Positions 24,093 to 31,693 of a DNA stretch of 43,610 nt are shown here, one piece after another (positions within the stretch are counted from its first letter, which is position 1; the number at the start of each line of letters is the position of its first letter). This DNA comes from a virus. Under the pieces are notes generated by a model. That model did no database searches and was not told where the DNA came from. It worked only from the letters and a program-made list of their open reading frames with translations. The position numbers and the translations under genes were made by a program. The stretch covers positions 1 through 43,610 of IMG/VR virus record IMGVR_UViG_3300046522_000730; one strand, written 5' to 3'.

Positions 24093-24347
24093 ATGATCAA
24101 ATCAGTAGTAGCAAATACGGCGGCGGGCTTGCCACATCCGGAAGATCCAACCCTTCGGATTCAGCAGATCACGGTCGTCGATCCGAACGGACTGCCGGCA
24201 GCGGGCGGCGGCTCGCACGCCTACGGCTACGACGCGTCTGATAATCTGATCACCGACACCTGGACGATTGGTGACAAGGTGTTTGTGAAAAACTACATCT
24301 ACACCAGCGGAAAGCTGACCAGCTCGACAGATTGGGTAAAGCAATGA
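24093..24347 (+). CDS. 84-residue protein paired with the SGNH gene, unknown function
   Basis: A good AGGAAGGA site precedes the ATG. It begins IKSVVANTAAGLPHPEDPTL, later has DNLITDTWTIGDKVFVKNYI and ends SSTDWVKQ. The pattern is beta-rich, with no recognised domain. The stop overlaps the start of the SGNH gene (ATGA), so the two are co-translated. It is probably a partner, or a small structural or adaptor protein, for that gene. Confidence 0.6.
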   Translation: MIKSVVANTAAGLPHPEDPTLRIQQITVVDPNGLPAAGGGSHAYGYDASDNLITDTWTIGDKVFVKNYIYTSGKLTSSTDWVKQ

Positions 24348-26416
24348 TCGATCTCGGCGAATTCCAGGCGCTTGTCGCCGCGACCAAGCTCGCCGCGTCG
24401 GACCTTCGTGTGACCGGCAATAATGCCGTCGGCAGTCTGGTCAAGGCGGCGTATCGCCTGGGGAGCGGTACCATCCAGTTTACGCGCGCGCCCGATGCCG
24501 GCGGCCCAGCTGTCGACGTCGGCGCGGTCGTAGCCAGCGGCTCGACCTACACGATCCAGCTCAGCGACCGTGGCTATGTGATCGGCGCCCGTCCGATCAC
24601 ATACTTGCCGGGCGCGGCGGTTGGCGTCCAGGTGCCCATCACGGCGCCGCTTGCGCCGACGATGGGCGCGGCCAGCTCGGGCAACGGATCGGTTTCAACG
24701 ACGTTCACCGCACCTGGGGACAATGGCGGCTCGGCGATCACAGGTTACGTCGTCTACGCATACCGCGCTGCGGATGATTACCAGCTCGGTCTTGCCACTG
24801 GCGCCGCATCGCCTATCAACATCAGTGGCCTGCCGAACGGTGTGGCGATGTACTCCAAGGTGGCGGCGCAGAACGTGAAAGGAACGGGCCCGCAATCAAA
24901 CGCGTCGTTGGTGGTGACACCAAGCGCATCTGTTTCCCGCGTCTTCGGGAACCGCACGCGTTCGCCGATGGCATCGGCTTCCGTCGGCGCAAGCCTGGAG
25001 CAGGGCAACTGGCTCTATCTCGGATATTGCCCATTTGTGCCGTATGGCTGGAAGGCGCGTTTCCCGCTGCATTGGACGAACGCGGCCAACCTCGAAAGCG
25101 CCGCTCCGAACAACATTACACATCGTGGCTGGTGGATCGCCCATAGCGCGACTAAAGACATCAATACGACAACGCGCGTGCGCGGGACTGTGGCCGGTTC
25201 AACGAATGCGATCACCTACGATCCGACTGTGAATTCGGTCGGTTTCGTGACCGATTTGCTGGCTACGAACGGGGATATCCCTGCCGGCCGTCACATATGG
25301 ATCATGAACGCCTATGCGGTGCCTAGCGGCGGCGCCGTACCGGCAAACTACGACTTCGGGCCAAACTCCACGCTGGAAGGTTCCGTCGGCTCGGCGGCCA
25401 CCTCGCAGGTCGCGACGCTGAACAGTGGAGTGCTGCCGGCTACCGGCGCGAATGGTGTTGGCGGCCAGTGGAACGCTAGCACCGTTGAGTGCTACGGGAA
25501 TGACGGCAAGGTCGTAATGGTGTTTGGCGGGGACAGTGTAGGCGAGGGGCAGAACGAAACCTCTTTCACGCAGACGGACGGCGTGTTCGGGTTCATCAGT
25601 CGTGGCATGGCGATGGGAACCCCGATGTACTGCGCAAACATGTGCATCCCGGGATCCAGCCTCGGTTACTGGGTCGACACCGGCCGCGTCGCGGTAGCCA
25701 AGAAGCTCGACTTGCTGCAAATGGGTACACCGGTCGGCTTTGACTCGCTCGTCAGCCAACACAGTACCAACGGCTTCGGCTCCGGCGGAACTAGCGCCGC
25801 AAATATCGAGGCTAAGTATAGAGCGTACATCGCACTGTTGAAAGCCGAATTCCCGGGTAAGCCGATTCATCAGGTGGGGATTGTGTGCAAGGCATCTGCA
25901 ACTACTGACGGCTTGAGCACGGCAGCCAATCAAACGGCCGCATACCCTGCGGGCAGTGGAGTTCAGCAATTGATGGACAAGTTGCGGCTGGATCACCTGG
26001 GCGGCTTGGTGCAAGGTTTTATTGACGTGGCTCCATATCTCAGCGCACCAGGCGACAGCAGTAAATGGCCACCAAATTCCTGGACCGGCACCATTGCGGC
26101 CGGCTTCGACTACGTGTCCGGGGCAAATACGATCCGCGTGACGGGGGCGACCCCGCCACCAGACGACGGCGGTTTCATTCTCGATCCGCTTGGCTTCGGC
26201 GCCACTCTTTCCGGCGCCGCTGCGGGGCGGAGCATCAAGAAGGTAACCGACAACGGCGACGGCACCTGGACCATCCTGATGCCATTCGGTTTCGCGACCG
26301 ACAAGCCGGCCGGCACCGCCGTCGCCGTCGGCGACACGATCGACATGGTCCACCCTGCAGCGAGCGGACACAAGAAGCTAGCCGTGGGGATAGACGCCTA
26401 CAAGCCGAACATCTGA
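24344..26416 (+). CDS. virion-associated protein with FnIII and SGNH/GDSL-hydrolase domains
   Basis: 690 residues. The N-terminal 95 residues are beta-rich. About 98-193 is a fibronectin type III domain (APTMGAASSGNGSVSTTFTA, GSAITGYVVYAYR). A central region has many Trp. From about 385 on there is an SGNH-type esterase: VFGGDSVGEG with nucleophile S398, and a C-terminal D667-M-V-H670 (the DxxH box) next to HPAASGHKKLA. A beta-rich insert of about 70 residues splits the hydrolase before the DxxH. Such domains deacetylate or de-esterify surface sugars in phage tailspikes. It sits between portal and capsid-protease genes, with its own terminator. Confidence 0.72.
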   Translation: MIDLGEFQALVAATKLAASDLRVTGNNAVGSLVKAAYRLGSGTIQFTRAPDAGGPAVDVGAVVASGSTYTIQLSDRGYVIGARPITYLPGAAVGVQVPITAPLAPTMGAASSGNGSVSTTFTAPGDNGGSAITGYVVYAYRAADDYQLGLATGAASPINISGLPNGVAMYSKVAAQNVKGTGPQSNASLVVTPSASVSRVFGNRTRSPMASASVGASLEQGNWLYLGYCPFVPYGWKARFPLHWTNAANLESAAPNNITHRGWWIAHSATKDINTTTRVRGTVAGSTNAITYDPTVNSVGFVTDLLATNGDIPAGRHIWIMNAYAVPSGGAVPANYDFGPNSTLEGSVGSAATSQVATLNSGVLPATGANGVGGQWNASTVECYGNDGKVVMVFGGDSVGEGQNETSFTQTDGVFGFISRGMAMGTPMYCANMCIPGSSLGYWVDTGRVAVAKKLDLLQMGTPVGFDSLVSQHSTNGFGSGGTSAANIEAKYRAYIALLKAEFPGKPIHQVGIVCKASATTDGLSTAANQTAAYPAGSGVQQLMDKLRLDHLGGLVQGFIDVAPYLSAPGDSSKWPPNSWTGTIAAGFDYVSGANTIRVTGATPPPDDGGFILDPLGFGATLSGAAAGRSIKKVTDNGDGTWTILMPFGFATDKPAGTAVAVGDTIDMVHPAASGHKKLAVGIDAYKPNI

Positions 26417-26441
26417 CCTAGCGCATCGCGAACGTGATCAC

Positions 26442-26463
26442 CGCCGCCTCCGGGCGGCGTTTT
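26442..26463 (+). terminator. probable rho-independent terminator after the SGNH gene
   Basis: Seven-base-pair stem CGCCGCC/GGCGGCG with a TCCG loop, followed by TTTTCGTTT. It lies 25 bases past the stop and would separate the SGNH pair from the capsid genes. Confidence 0.7.
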
Positions 26464-26495
26464 CGTTTCATGACATTTGCAAAGGGCGATGGAAA

Positions 26496-26523
26496 AGTCT
26501 CCTTTTTACGTAGAAAGGAGACT
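26496..26523 (+). repeat. 27-base repeat, copy 2, a near-perfect 28-base palindrome
   Basis: Arms AGTCTCCTTT and AAAGGAGACT around TTACGTAG, whose core TACGTA is also palindromic; only one pair is mismatched. The last 27 bases match copy 1 at 22220-22246 in 24 positions. In one frame it reads VSFLRRKETA and then a stop, like the tail of the Mor-like protein. Confidence 0.85.
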
Positions 26524-26563
26524 GCGTAAATCAGAAACTGTGCGAACTGATTAAGGAACGCAC

Positions 26564-28639
26564 ATGCCAGCACCTACCGCAATAACGAAAGAACCGGCCA
26601 AGTGGTACACGATCCGCGCATCCGCGAAGCCGGTTGCCGGCGCCGTGCAGGCCGCCTCCAGCGCCGAGATCCTGATCTACGGCGATATTGGCGAGAGCTG
26701 GTACGACGACACCATCGCCGCCAAGGACTTCGTACGCGAGGTGGCGGCGCTGGACGTCGATGCGATCACGGTGCGCATCAACAGCTTCGGCGGCTCGGTC
26801 ACCGACGGCATCGCCATCTTCAACGCATTGAAACGCCACAAGGCCACCGTCACCACCGTGGTTGATGCCATCGCCGCGTCGGTCGCCAGCCTGATCGCGA
26901 TGGCCGGCGACTCGATCGAGATGGCGGAGAACGCGCTGCTGATGATCCATGCCCCGTGGATGCAATGGGTATCCGGCAATGCCGTCGTTCTGCGCGAATA
27001 CGCGGACATGCTCGACACCTATTCAGACGCCATGGCGACCAGCTACGCGTCGCGTTCGAACGACAAGGCCGGCGCACTGGCCCTGCTGCAGGACGGCAAG
27101 GACCACTGGTACACCGCCGATGAGGCGCTGGCGAGCAAGTTCATCGACAAGGTGGTCGCCAGCCTGCCGCTGGCGGCATCCGCCCACATCAAACAATCCA
27201 TCCAGGCACGCTACGCCTCATTCCCTGAGCAGCAGGAACTGGCGGCGCTTGCTGTAGCAGCTTTACCAACCCCCAAGAAGGAGAACATGACCATGTCCAC
27301 CCCAGCTCCAGCGGCACCAGCTGCTCCAGCCGTCGACGCCATCCAGGCCGCAGCGAGTGCCGCAGCAGTTTCCGCACTGGCAGCGGACAAGGCTCGCCGC
27401 ACCGATATCACCGCCGCATTCGCCAAGTTCTCGGCGCATGAAGGCATGGCGGCCATTCAAACCGCCTGTCTGGACGATCAGAACTGCACCGTGGACAACG
27501 CGAACGCAAAAATCCTGGCCCAACTGGGCAAGGACTCGGCACCGATCGCCGGCACCCATATCATCACGCTGGAAGACTCCCGCGACAAGTTCCGCGCCGG
27601 TGTCAGCGCGGCACTGCTGGCCAAGGCCAAGCTGGGCAAGGATGACGGCGCCAACAACTTCCGCAGCTATGGCCTGATGGACTTGGCTCGCGAATGCCTG
27701 GCGCATGCCGGCGTCAGCGCGCGCGGCATGGACAAGATGGCGCTGGTGGCCGCGGCCTTTACCCACACCGGCAGCGACTTCCCCTTGCTGCTGCAAAACG
27801 TGGCAGACAAGGCCATGCTGAAGGGGTACGAAGAAGCCGACGAAACCTTCCAGAAATGGACTTCCAAGGGCGTGCTGGGCGACTTTAAGCCAGGCAAGCG
27901 TGTTGACCTGAATACGTTCCCAACCCTGGCCAAGATCCAGGATGGCGGCGAGTACACCTACGCGACCGTCGGTGATCGCGGCGAGACCGTACAGCTGGCC
28001 ACCTACGGCAAGAAGTTTTCCATCACTCGCCAGACGATCATCAATGACGACCTGGACGCGTTCTCGAAAATCCCGCGCCGCATGGGGCGCGCGGCGATCC
28101 GCACCATCGGCGACCTGGTGTACGCCATTCTGACCAGCAATCCGGCCATGCGCGATAACGTCGCCCTGTTCCACGCCACCCACAAGAATCTGATGGCCGG
28201 TTCGGGCATTAGCACCGGTTCGGTCGATGCGATGCGCGTCCTGATGGGCCGGCAGACCGACGGCAATGCTGTGCTGAATATCCGTCTGGCGCAGCTGCTG
28301 GTACCGCTGGCACTGGAAGGCACCGCCAGCGTCGTGCGCGACAGCGAATTCGAGGTTGGCGCTGCAACCAAGAACAACACCACGCCGAACTTCGTGCGCG
28401 GCACGTTCGAGGTCATTTCCGATGCCCGCCTGGATGTCGCGTCCGCGACAGGCTGGTACGGCACCGCGAACTCCAATACCACCGACACCGTCGAAGTGAG
28501 CTACCTGGACGGTGTCGAAACGCCAACCCTGGAGCAGCAGGACGGCTGGAACGTCGATGGCGTCGAGTTCAAGGTCCGTATGGACGCCGGCGTGGCGCCG
28601 CTGGACTTCCGCACGATGGCGGCCAACCCCGGCGCCTAA
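26564..28639 (+). CDS. prohead protease/major capsid protein fusion
   Basis: 691 residues. Residues 1-230 or so are a ClpP-type prohead protease: INSFGGSV (72-79), nucleophile S106 in DAIAASVASL, H129 in LLMIHAPW. Then a Pro/Ala linker with an internal ATG (about 243-262), a scaffold-like helical stretch (AFAKFSAHEGMAAIQ), and from about 350 a major head protein domain with FPLLLQNVADKAMLKGYEE, GKKFSITRQTIINDDLDAF and ALFHATHKNL. Such fusions are known in some phages. Cleavage by the protease during prohead maturation would release the capsid protein. The internal AAGGAGAAC-ATG at about 27290 could also allow a separate capsid product. Confidence 0.9.
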   Translation: MPAPTAITKEPAKWYTIRASAKPVAGAVQAASSAEILIYGDIGESWYDDTIAAKDFVREVAALDVDAITVRINSFGGSVTDGIAIFNALKRHKATVTTVVDAIAASVASLIAMAGDSIEMAENALLMIHAPWMQWVSGNAVVLREYADMLDTYSDAMATSYASRSNDKAGALALLQDGKDHWYTADEALASKFIDKVVASLPLAASAHIKQSIQARYASFPEQQELAALAVAALPTPKKENMTMSTPAPAAPAAPAVDAIQAAASAAAVSALAADKARRTDITAAFAKFSAHEGMAAIQTACLDDQNCTVDNANAKILAQLGKDSAPIAGTHIITLEDSRDKFRAGVSAALLAKAKLGKDDGANNFRSYGLMDLARECLAHAGVSARGMDKMALVAAAFTHTGSDFPLLLQNVADKAMLKGYEEADETFQKWTSKGVLGDFKPGKRVDLNTFPTLAKIQDGGEYTYATVGDRGETVQLATYGKKFSITRQTIINDDLDAFSKIPRRMGRAAIRTIGDLVYAILTSNPAMRDNVALFHATHKNLMAGSGISTGSVDAMRVLMGRQTDGNAVLNIRLAQLLVPLALEGTASVVRDSEFEVGAATKNNTTPNFVRGTFEVISDARLDVASATGWYGTANSNTTDTVEVSYLDGVETPTLEQQDGWNVDGVEFKVRMDAGVAPLDFRTMAANPGA

Positions 28640-28654
28640 TCCCTTCGCTTCCTT

Positions 28655-28676
28655 GCCGTCCGCGCTTGCGGGCGGC
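28655..28676 (+). other. stem-loop between capsid and decoration genes
   Basis: Nine-base-pair stem (GCCGTCCGC/GCGGGCGGC with one G-T pair, four-base loop) with no T tract. It may attenuate transcription or protect the capsid message. Confidence 0.5.
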
Positions 28677-28698
28677 ATAACTTCCTTAGGAGCCATTC

Positions 28699-29028
28699 AT
28701 GGCAAAGAACTTCGTTCAAGACGGTGATGTACTGACCTACACCGCCGGCGGCGCCGCAATCGCCAGCGGCGCGGTGGTACTGATCGGCGCACGTATTGGC
28801 ATCTCGCTGGCCGACATCGCGGCCAACGCCGCCGGCACCATCGCCGTCACTGATGTTTGGCAGATCGCAAAGCTTGCTACCGACGTCGTCGCTCAAGGCG
28901 CTGACCTGTATTGGGACGCGGCCAACAGCCGCCTGACCACCACCGCTGGCGGCAACACCAAGGCGGGTTACGCCGCAGCGGCTGCCGGCAACGGCGTGAC
29001 CACGGTCAGCATCAAGATCAACGCCTGA
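28699..29028 (+). CDS. DUF2190 capsid decoration-like protein
   Basis: 109 residues, AGGAGCC upstream. Starts AKNFVQDGDVLTYTAGGAAI and goes on with ASGAVVLIGARIGISLADIA; this is the DUF2190 pattern, a small beta-barrel protein coded right after the capsid gene in many phages. Members act as head cement or decoration. The position directly after the capsid gene fits. Confidence 0.85.
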   Translation: MAKNFVQDGDVLTYTAGGAAIASGAVVLIGARIGISLADIAANAAGTIAVTDVWQIAKLATDVVAQGADLYWDAANSRLTTTAGGNTKAGYAAAAAGNGVTTVSIKINA

Positions 29029-29030
29029 CC

Positions 29031-29333
29031 ATGTTCGACGTACTCGAAGCCCGGGTCAACCAGGCCGCAATGAAGAAGCTGGCCAATGCGCTCGCTCGGA
29101 TTGACGGCGTGGATGTGCCGGTAATCTTCGACGCCGAATACAAGGTCGGCTTGGTGGGCGTGGTGGGCATGGGCGCATCGGAGCCGCAGATGGTGATGTC
29201 GAACTCGGACGTGCCGGCCGACTTCATCGGAATGCAGACCGAGGTGAACGGCGCGCTGTGGACCGTTGCCGAGCGTAAGCCCGACAGCAAGCTTCCCTCC
29301 GGCCTCACCGTCGTCATTCTGGAGAAGGCATGA
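29031..29333 (+). CDS. head-tail connector, lambda FII-like (Phage_attach family)
   Basis: 100 residues from the ATG two bases after the DUF2190 stop. Pattern FDAEYKVGLVGVVGMG, PQMVMSNSDVPA, GALWTVAERKPD, GLTVVILEKA; it is a compact beta protein like gpFII, which sits at the end of the filled head and binds the tail. The order W-portal-capsid-FII-U agrees with lambda. The end overlaps the next start by four bases. Confidence 0.72.
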   Translation: MFDVLEARVNQAAMKKLANALARIDGVDVPVIFDAEYKVGLVGVVGMGASEPQMVMSNSDVPADFIGMQTEVNGALWTVAERKPDSKLPSGLTVVILEKA

Positions 29334-29773
29334 CGACGGCGCACCGCCAGCTGCTGACCGAAGTCGTCGCCGTACTCACTGCGGCTGACGTCGCCGGCGG
29401 TCGCGTCTACAGCGCGCGCACGCGCGCGATCAGCTCCGACTCTCCGCATGGCGTGGTAGTGCGGCTGGCGCGCAGTGCGTCGCTGCTCGCATCGGTGGTT
29501 GGTGGCCGCACAGGGTGGCGCACGCTGATTCAGATCGAGTGCTATGGCCGGATGGTCGGCGGCACACCGGATGAGGCGTCGGATTTTCTGGTCGAGCAGG
29601 TCTTTGCCGTGTTGGCGGTGAATCCAACGCTGAACAACCTGGCGCAAGGCGTCGAGCCCCTGGAGGGCGACACGCTGGACTGGGACTACGACGAGATGGA
29701 CACAAGCCTGGCGTGCACCACCGCCAAATTTATCGTATCGCACAAAACAATTGGAAGGACTTTGACGTCATGA
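29330..29773 (+). CDS. tail terminator-like protein (gpU-like)
   Basis: 147 residues. N-terminal helix (RQLLTEVVAVLTAADVAGGR), a central beta region (GVVVRLARSAS, WRTLIQIECYGR) and an alpha-beta end (DFLVEQVFAVLAVNPTLNNL, CTTAKFIVSH), in line with tail terminator proteins that cap the tail tube next to the head. Position between the FII-like and tube genes supports this. Ends with an ATGA overlap. Confidence 0.68.
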   Translation: MTTAHRQLLTEVVAVLTAADVAGGRVYSARTRAISSDSPHGVVVRLARSASLLASVVGGRTGWRTLIQIECYGRMVGGTPDEASDFLVEQVFAVLAVNPTLNNLAQGVEPLEGDTLDWDYDEMDTSLACTTAKFIVSHKTIGRTLTS

Positions 29774-29952
29774 ACACCACGGACAACAACACTGACGCCG
29801 CACCTGCGGCGCCGGCTATCAAGCGCGATCGCGGCGCTGCCGCTACGGCCGTGACGCACGCAGAGCCGCAGCGCGGCGGTAGCTACACCCGCAATCTGGA
29901 GACCGGCGCCCTGGTGTCCGCCCAACCAGATCCAGACCAACCCGCTGAATAA
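29770..29952 (+). CDS. 60-residue tail-cluster protein of unknown function
   Basis: Starts at an ATG overlapping the previous stop; GGAAGGAC lies upstream. Low complexity, rich in Ala, Asn, Asp and Pro (TTDNNTDAAPAAPAIKRDRG), with no predicted fold. The last part, GSYTRNLETGALV, could be a short beta segment. A small gene often sits here before the tube gene in related phages. Confidence 0.55.
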   Translation: MNTTDNNTDAAPAAPAIKRDRGAAATAVTHAEPQRGGSYTRNLETGALVSAQPDPDQPAE

Positions 29953-29968
29953 CCTGTCGGAGATACTC

Positions 29969-30940
29969 ATGAGTCGCCTCATTCGCAACACGGCCATCCT
30001 GGCCGCCCTGGAAACGATGTACGCGGTAGATGCGGGACCTACTGGCGCAGCCAATGCGCTGGAGGTCAGCAATGTGTCGATCAACCCGCTCAACGCCCAG
30101 GACGTTGACCGCAACGTCATCCGCTCCTATCTGGGTAATTCCGAATCGCTGGTCGGTGTCCACTACAAGGAGGTTGGCTTCGACGTCGAGATGGTCGGCT
30201 CTGGCGATCCTGGTGTGCCGCCGGCCTGGGGCAAGCTGCTGCGCGCCTGCGGCTTCGCCGAGACGATCACGGTCGACGTGCGCGTCGACTACACCCCGAT
30301 CTCCACTGCGTTCGAATCGTTGACCGTGCACTACTTCGACGACGGCGTGGTGCACAAGCTGGTTGGTGCGCGTGGCACCGCCACGCTTAAGCTGACGGCC
30401 GGCGAAGCGCCGATGCTGAGCTTCAAGTTCGTCGGGAAAGATGGCGGCGATGCCGTGGCCAGCCTGCCGACGACGGACCTGGAAGATTGGCAAATCCCCG
30501 AGGTGGTGATGGACTCCACCAGCGGCATGCTGACCTTCAACGCAACGCATTCGCCGACCGTGGCGCCGGCGCTGACGGGCGGGACTCCCTACCCGAGCGA
30601 AGGCATCACCATCGACTTTGGCGTCCAAACCCCGTTCAACGCGCTGATCGGTGGCGAGACTGTGCCAATCACCGAGCGCAAGGTCACCGGCGCGATCAAG
30701 TTGGATTTGACTGCGACGCAAGAGATTGCCTTCCTGAGTGACGTCAAGGCGACGGCGCTGACCAGCATCGGCATGCGGCACGGCACGGTCGAAGGCTCGA
30801 AGACGATGGTGTTCATGCCCAGCGTTCAACGCATTCAACCGACGAAGGAAGAGAAGAACGGTATGCGCATGCTCGGCTACAAGCTGAACATCAATCCGAA
30901 AAATGGTAACGACGAAATCCGTATCGCTACCAGTTTCTAA
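29969..30940 (+). CDS. major tail tube protein
   Basis: 323 residues. Start SRLIRNTAILAALETMYAVD, later GFAETITVDVRVDYTP, FVGKDGGDAVASLP and a C-terminal region LGYKLNINPKNGNDEIRI. This is the pattern of phage tail tube proteins of the gpV/Tube-related family (beta-sandwich subunits forming hexameric rings). It is followed by the tail assembly chaperones and tape measure, the normal order. Confidence 0.85.
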   Translation: MSRLIRNTAILAALETMYAVDAGPTGAANALEVSNVSINPLNAQDVDRNVIRSYLGNSESLVGVHYKEVGFDVEMVGSGDPGVPPAWGKLLRACGFAETITVDVRVDYTPISTAFESLTVHYFDDGVVHKLVGARGTATLKLTAGEAPMLSFKFVGKDGGDAVASLPTTDLEDWQIPEVVMDSTSGMLTFNATHSPTVAPALTGGTPYPSEGITIDFGVQTPFNALIGGETVPITERKVTGAIKLDLTATQEIAFLSDVKATALTSIGMRHGTVEGSKTMVFMPSVQRIQPTKEEKNGMRMLGYKLNINPKNGNDEIRIATSF

Positions 30941-30977
30941 CCAGGCGCAAGCCTATCAATCAAGGATCGAATATCAA

Positions 30978-31328
30978 ATGAGCACCAAGAAAAAATACAA
31001 AGTCATCGTCAGCGATGCTGTGATCGTCCCGGTTTCCGGAAGTATCAAAAACGCCGAACGCCGCCCGGTACGCTTCAAATTCGAGCTCGACTGCAAGCGC
31101 ATGACTGCGGAAGAGCTCAAGGACGCGCTGGAGGGCGGCACCATGGTCAAGGACGTGATGCGCAACGTCACTACCGGCTGGCGCGATCAGCGACTGGTGC
31201 TGGAGGACGACGATACGCCGGCCGACTTCTGCGCCGATTCCTTCGACGCGCTGCTGGACATCGCGGGCCTGGCGCTGCTCTGCTTCAACAGCTACGTGAA
31301 AGAAAACGGCGCTGCGGAAAAAAACTAG
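30978..31328 (+). CDS. tail assembly chaperone (gpG-like)
   Basis: 116 residues from the ATG at 30978. Begins STKKKYKVIVSDAVIVPVSG, then RRPVRFKFELDCKRMTAEEL and a helical end, ALLDIAGLALLCFNSYVKEN. Lies between tube and tape measure, as gpG does. It ends GAA AAA AAC TAG, a canonical slippery site right at the stop, so a fraction of ribosomes would go on in the -1 frame to make the G-T fusion. Chaperones of this kind coat the tape measure during tail assembly. Confidence 0.85.
   Translation: MSTKKKYKVIVSDAVIVPVSGSIKNAERRPVRFKFELDCKRMTAEELKDALEGGTMVKDVMRNVTTGWRDQRLVLEDDDTPADFCADSFDALLDIAGLALLCFNSYVKENGAAEKN
31319..31325 (+). other. -1 ribosomal frameshift slippery site
   Basis: A_AAA_AAC in the zero frame (GAA AAA AAC), immediately before the TAG stop of the G gene. 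The -1 frame is open from here to 31693 and joins the DUF1799-like frame. Confidence 0.85.
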
Positions 31329-31390
31329 CCGCGCTCGCCCGGCTGTCCGCGCTTGGACTCTTCTATTCGGAGGAGGAGGAGCAGGGTCGG

Positions 31391-31693
31391 GTGAGTAGGG
31401 TTGACGACGCCGCAGCAGCGTTTGGCTTGCGTGCGGTTCGCGCTCCGGGCAGCGCCGAGCCGCCGGAGATCTATTTGTGGCCGGAGAACGTCCCGGTCTG
31501 GCGGTTGTTTCAGGCGGTGCGGACGCAGTGGAATGTCGGAATGGGCGGGCCGGTGGGTTTGCGCTACGAAGGCGTCGCGCTGGTCATGCGGATGCATCGC
31601 GTGAAGCGCTCGGAAGAGCAGAATATTTTTGCAAAAATTCAAGTAATGGAGAGAGCGATGCTGGAAGCCTGGAGTGAGAAACGCGATGGCTGA
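31391..31693 (+). CDS. DUF1799-like T-domain of the tail chaperone, reached by -1 frameshift
   Basis: 100 residues if started at the GTG at 31391; more probably made as the C-terminal part of a G-T fusion (30978-31693) through the slippery site, because the same frame is open upstream to the G stop (reading LAALARLSALGLFYSEEEEQ). Features: AFGLRAVR, EIYLWPENVPVWRLFQAV, then QWNVGMGGPVGLRYEG, the DUF1799 pattern. A GAGGAGGAG run precedes the GTG, so independent initiation cannot be excluded. In lambda the fusion recruits the tape measure protein and tube subunits. Confidence 0.78.
   Translation: MSRVDDAAAAFGLRAVRAPGSAEPPEIYLWPENVPVWRLFQAVRTQWNVGMGGPVGLRYEGVALVMRMHRVKRSEEQNIFAKIQVMERAMLEAWSEKRDG

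Noticed and set aside
27263-28696. A 477-codon minus-strand open frame opposite the capsid gene
   Set aside because: Shadow of the protease-capsid fusion; no recognisable domain and a His/Gln/Gly-rich translation.
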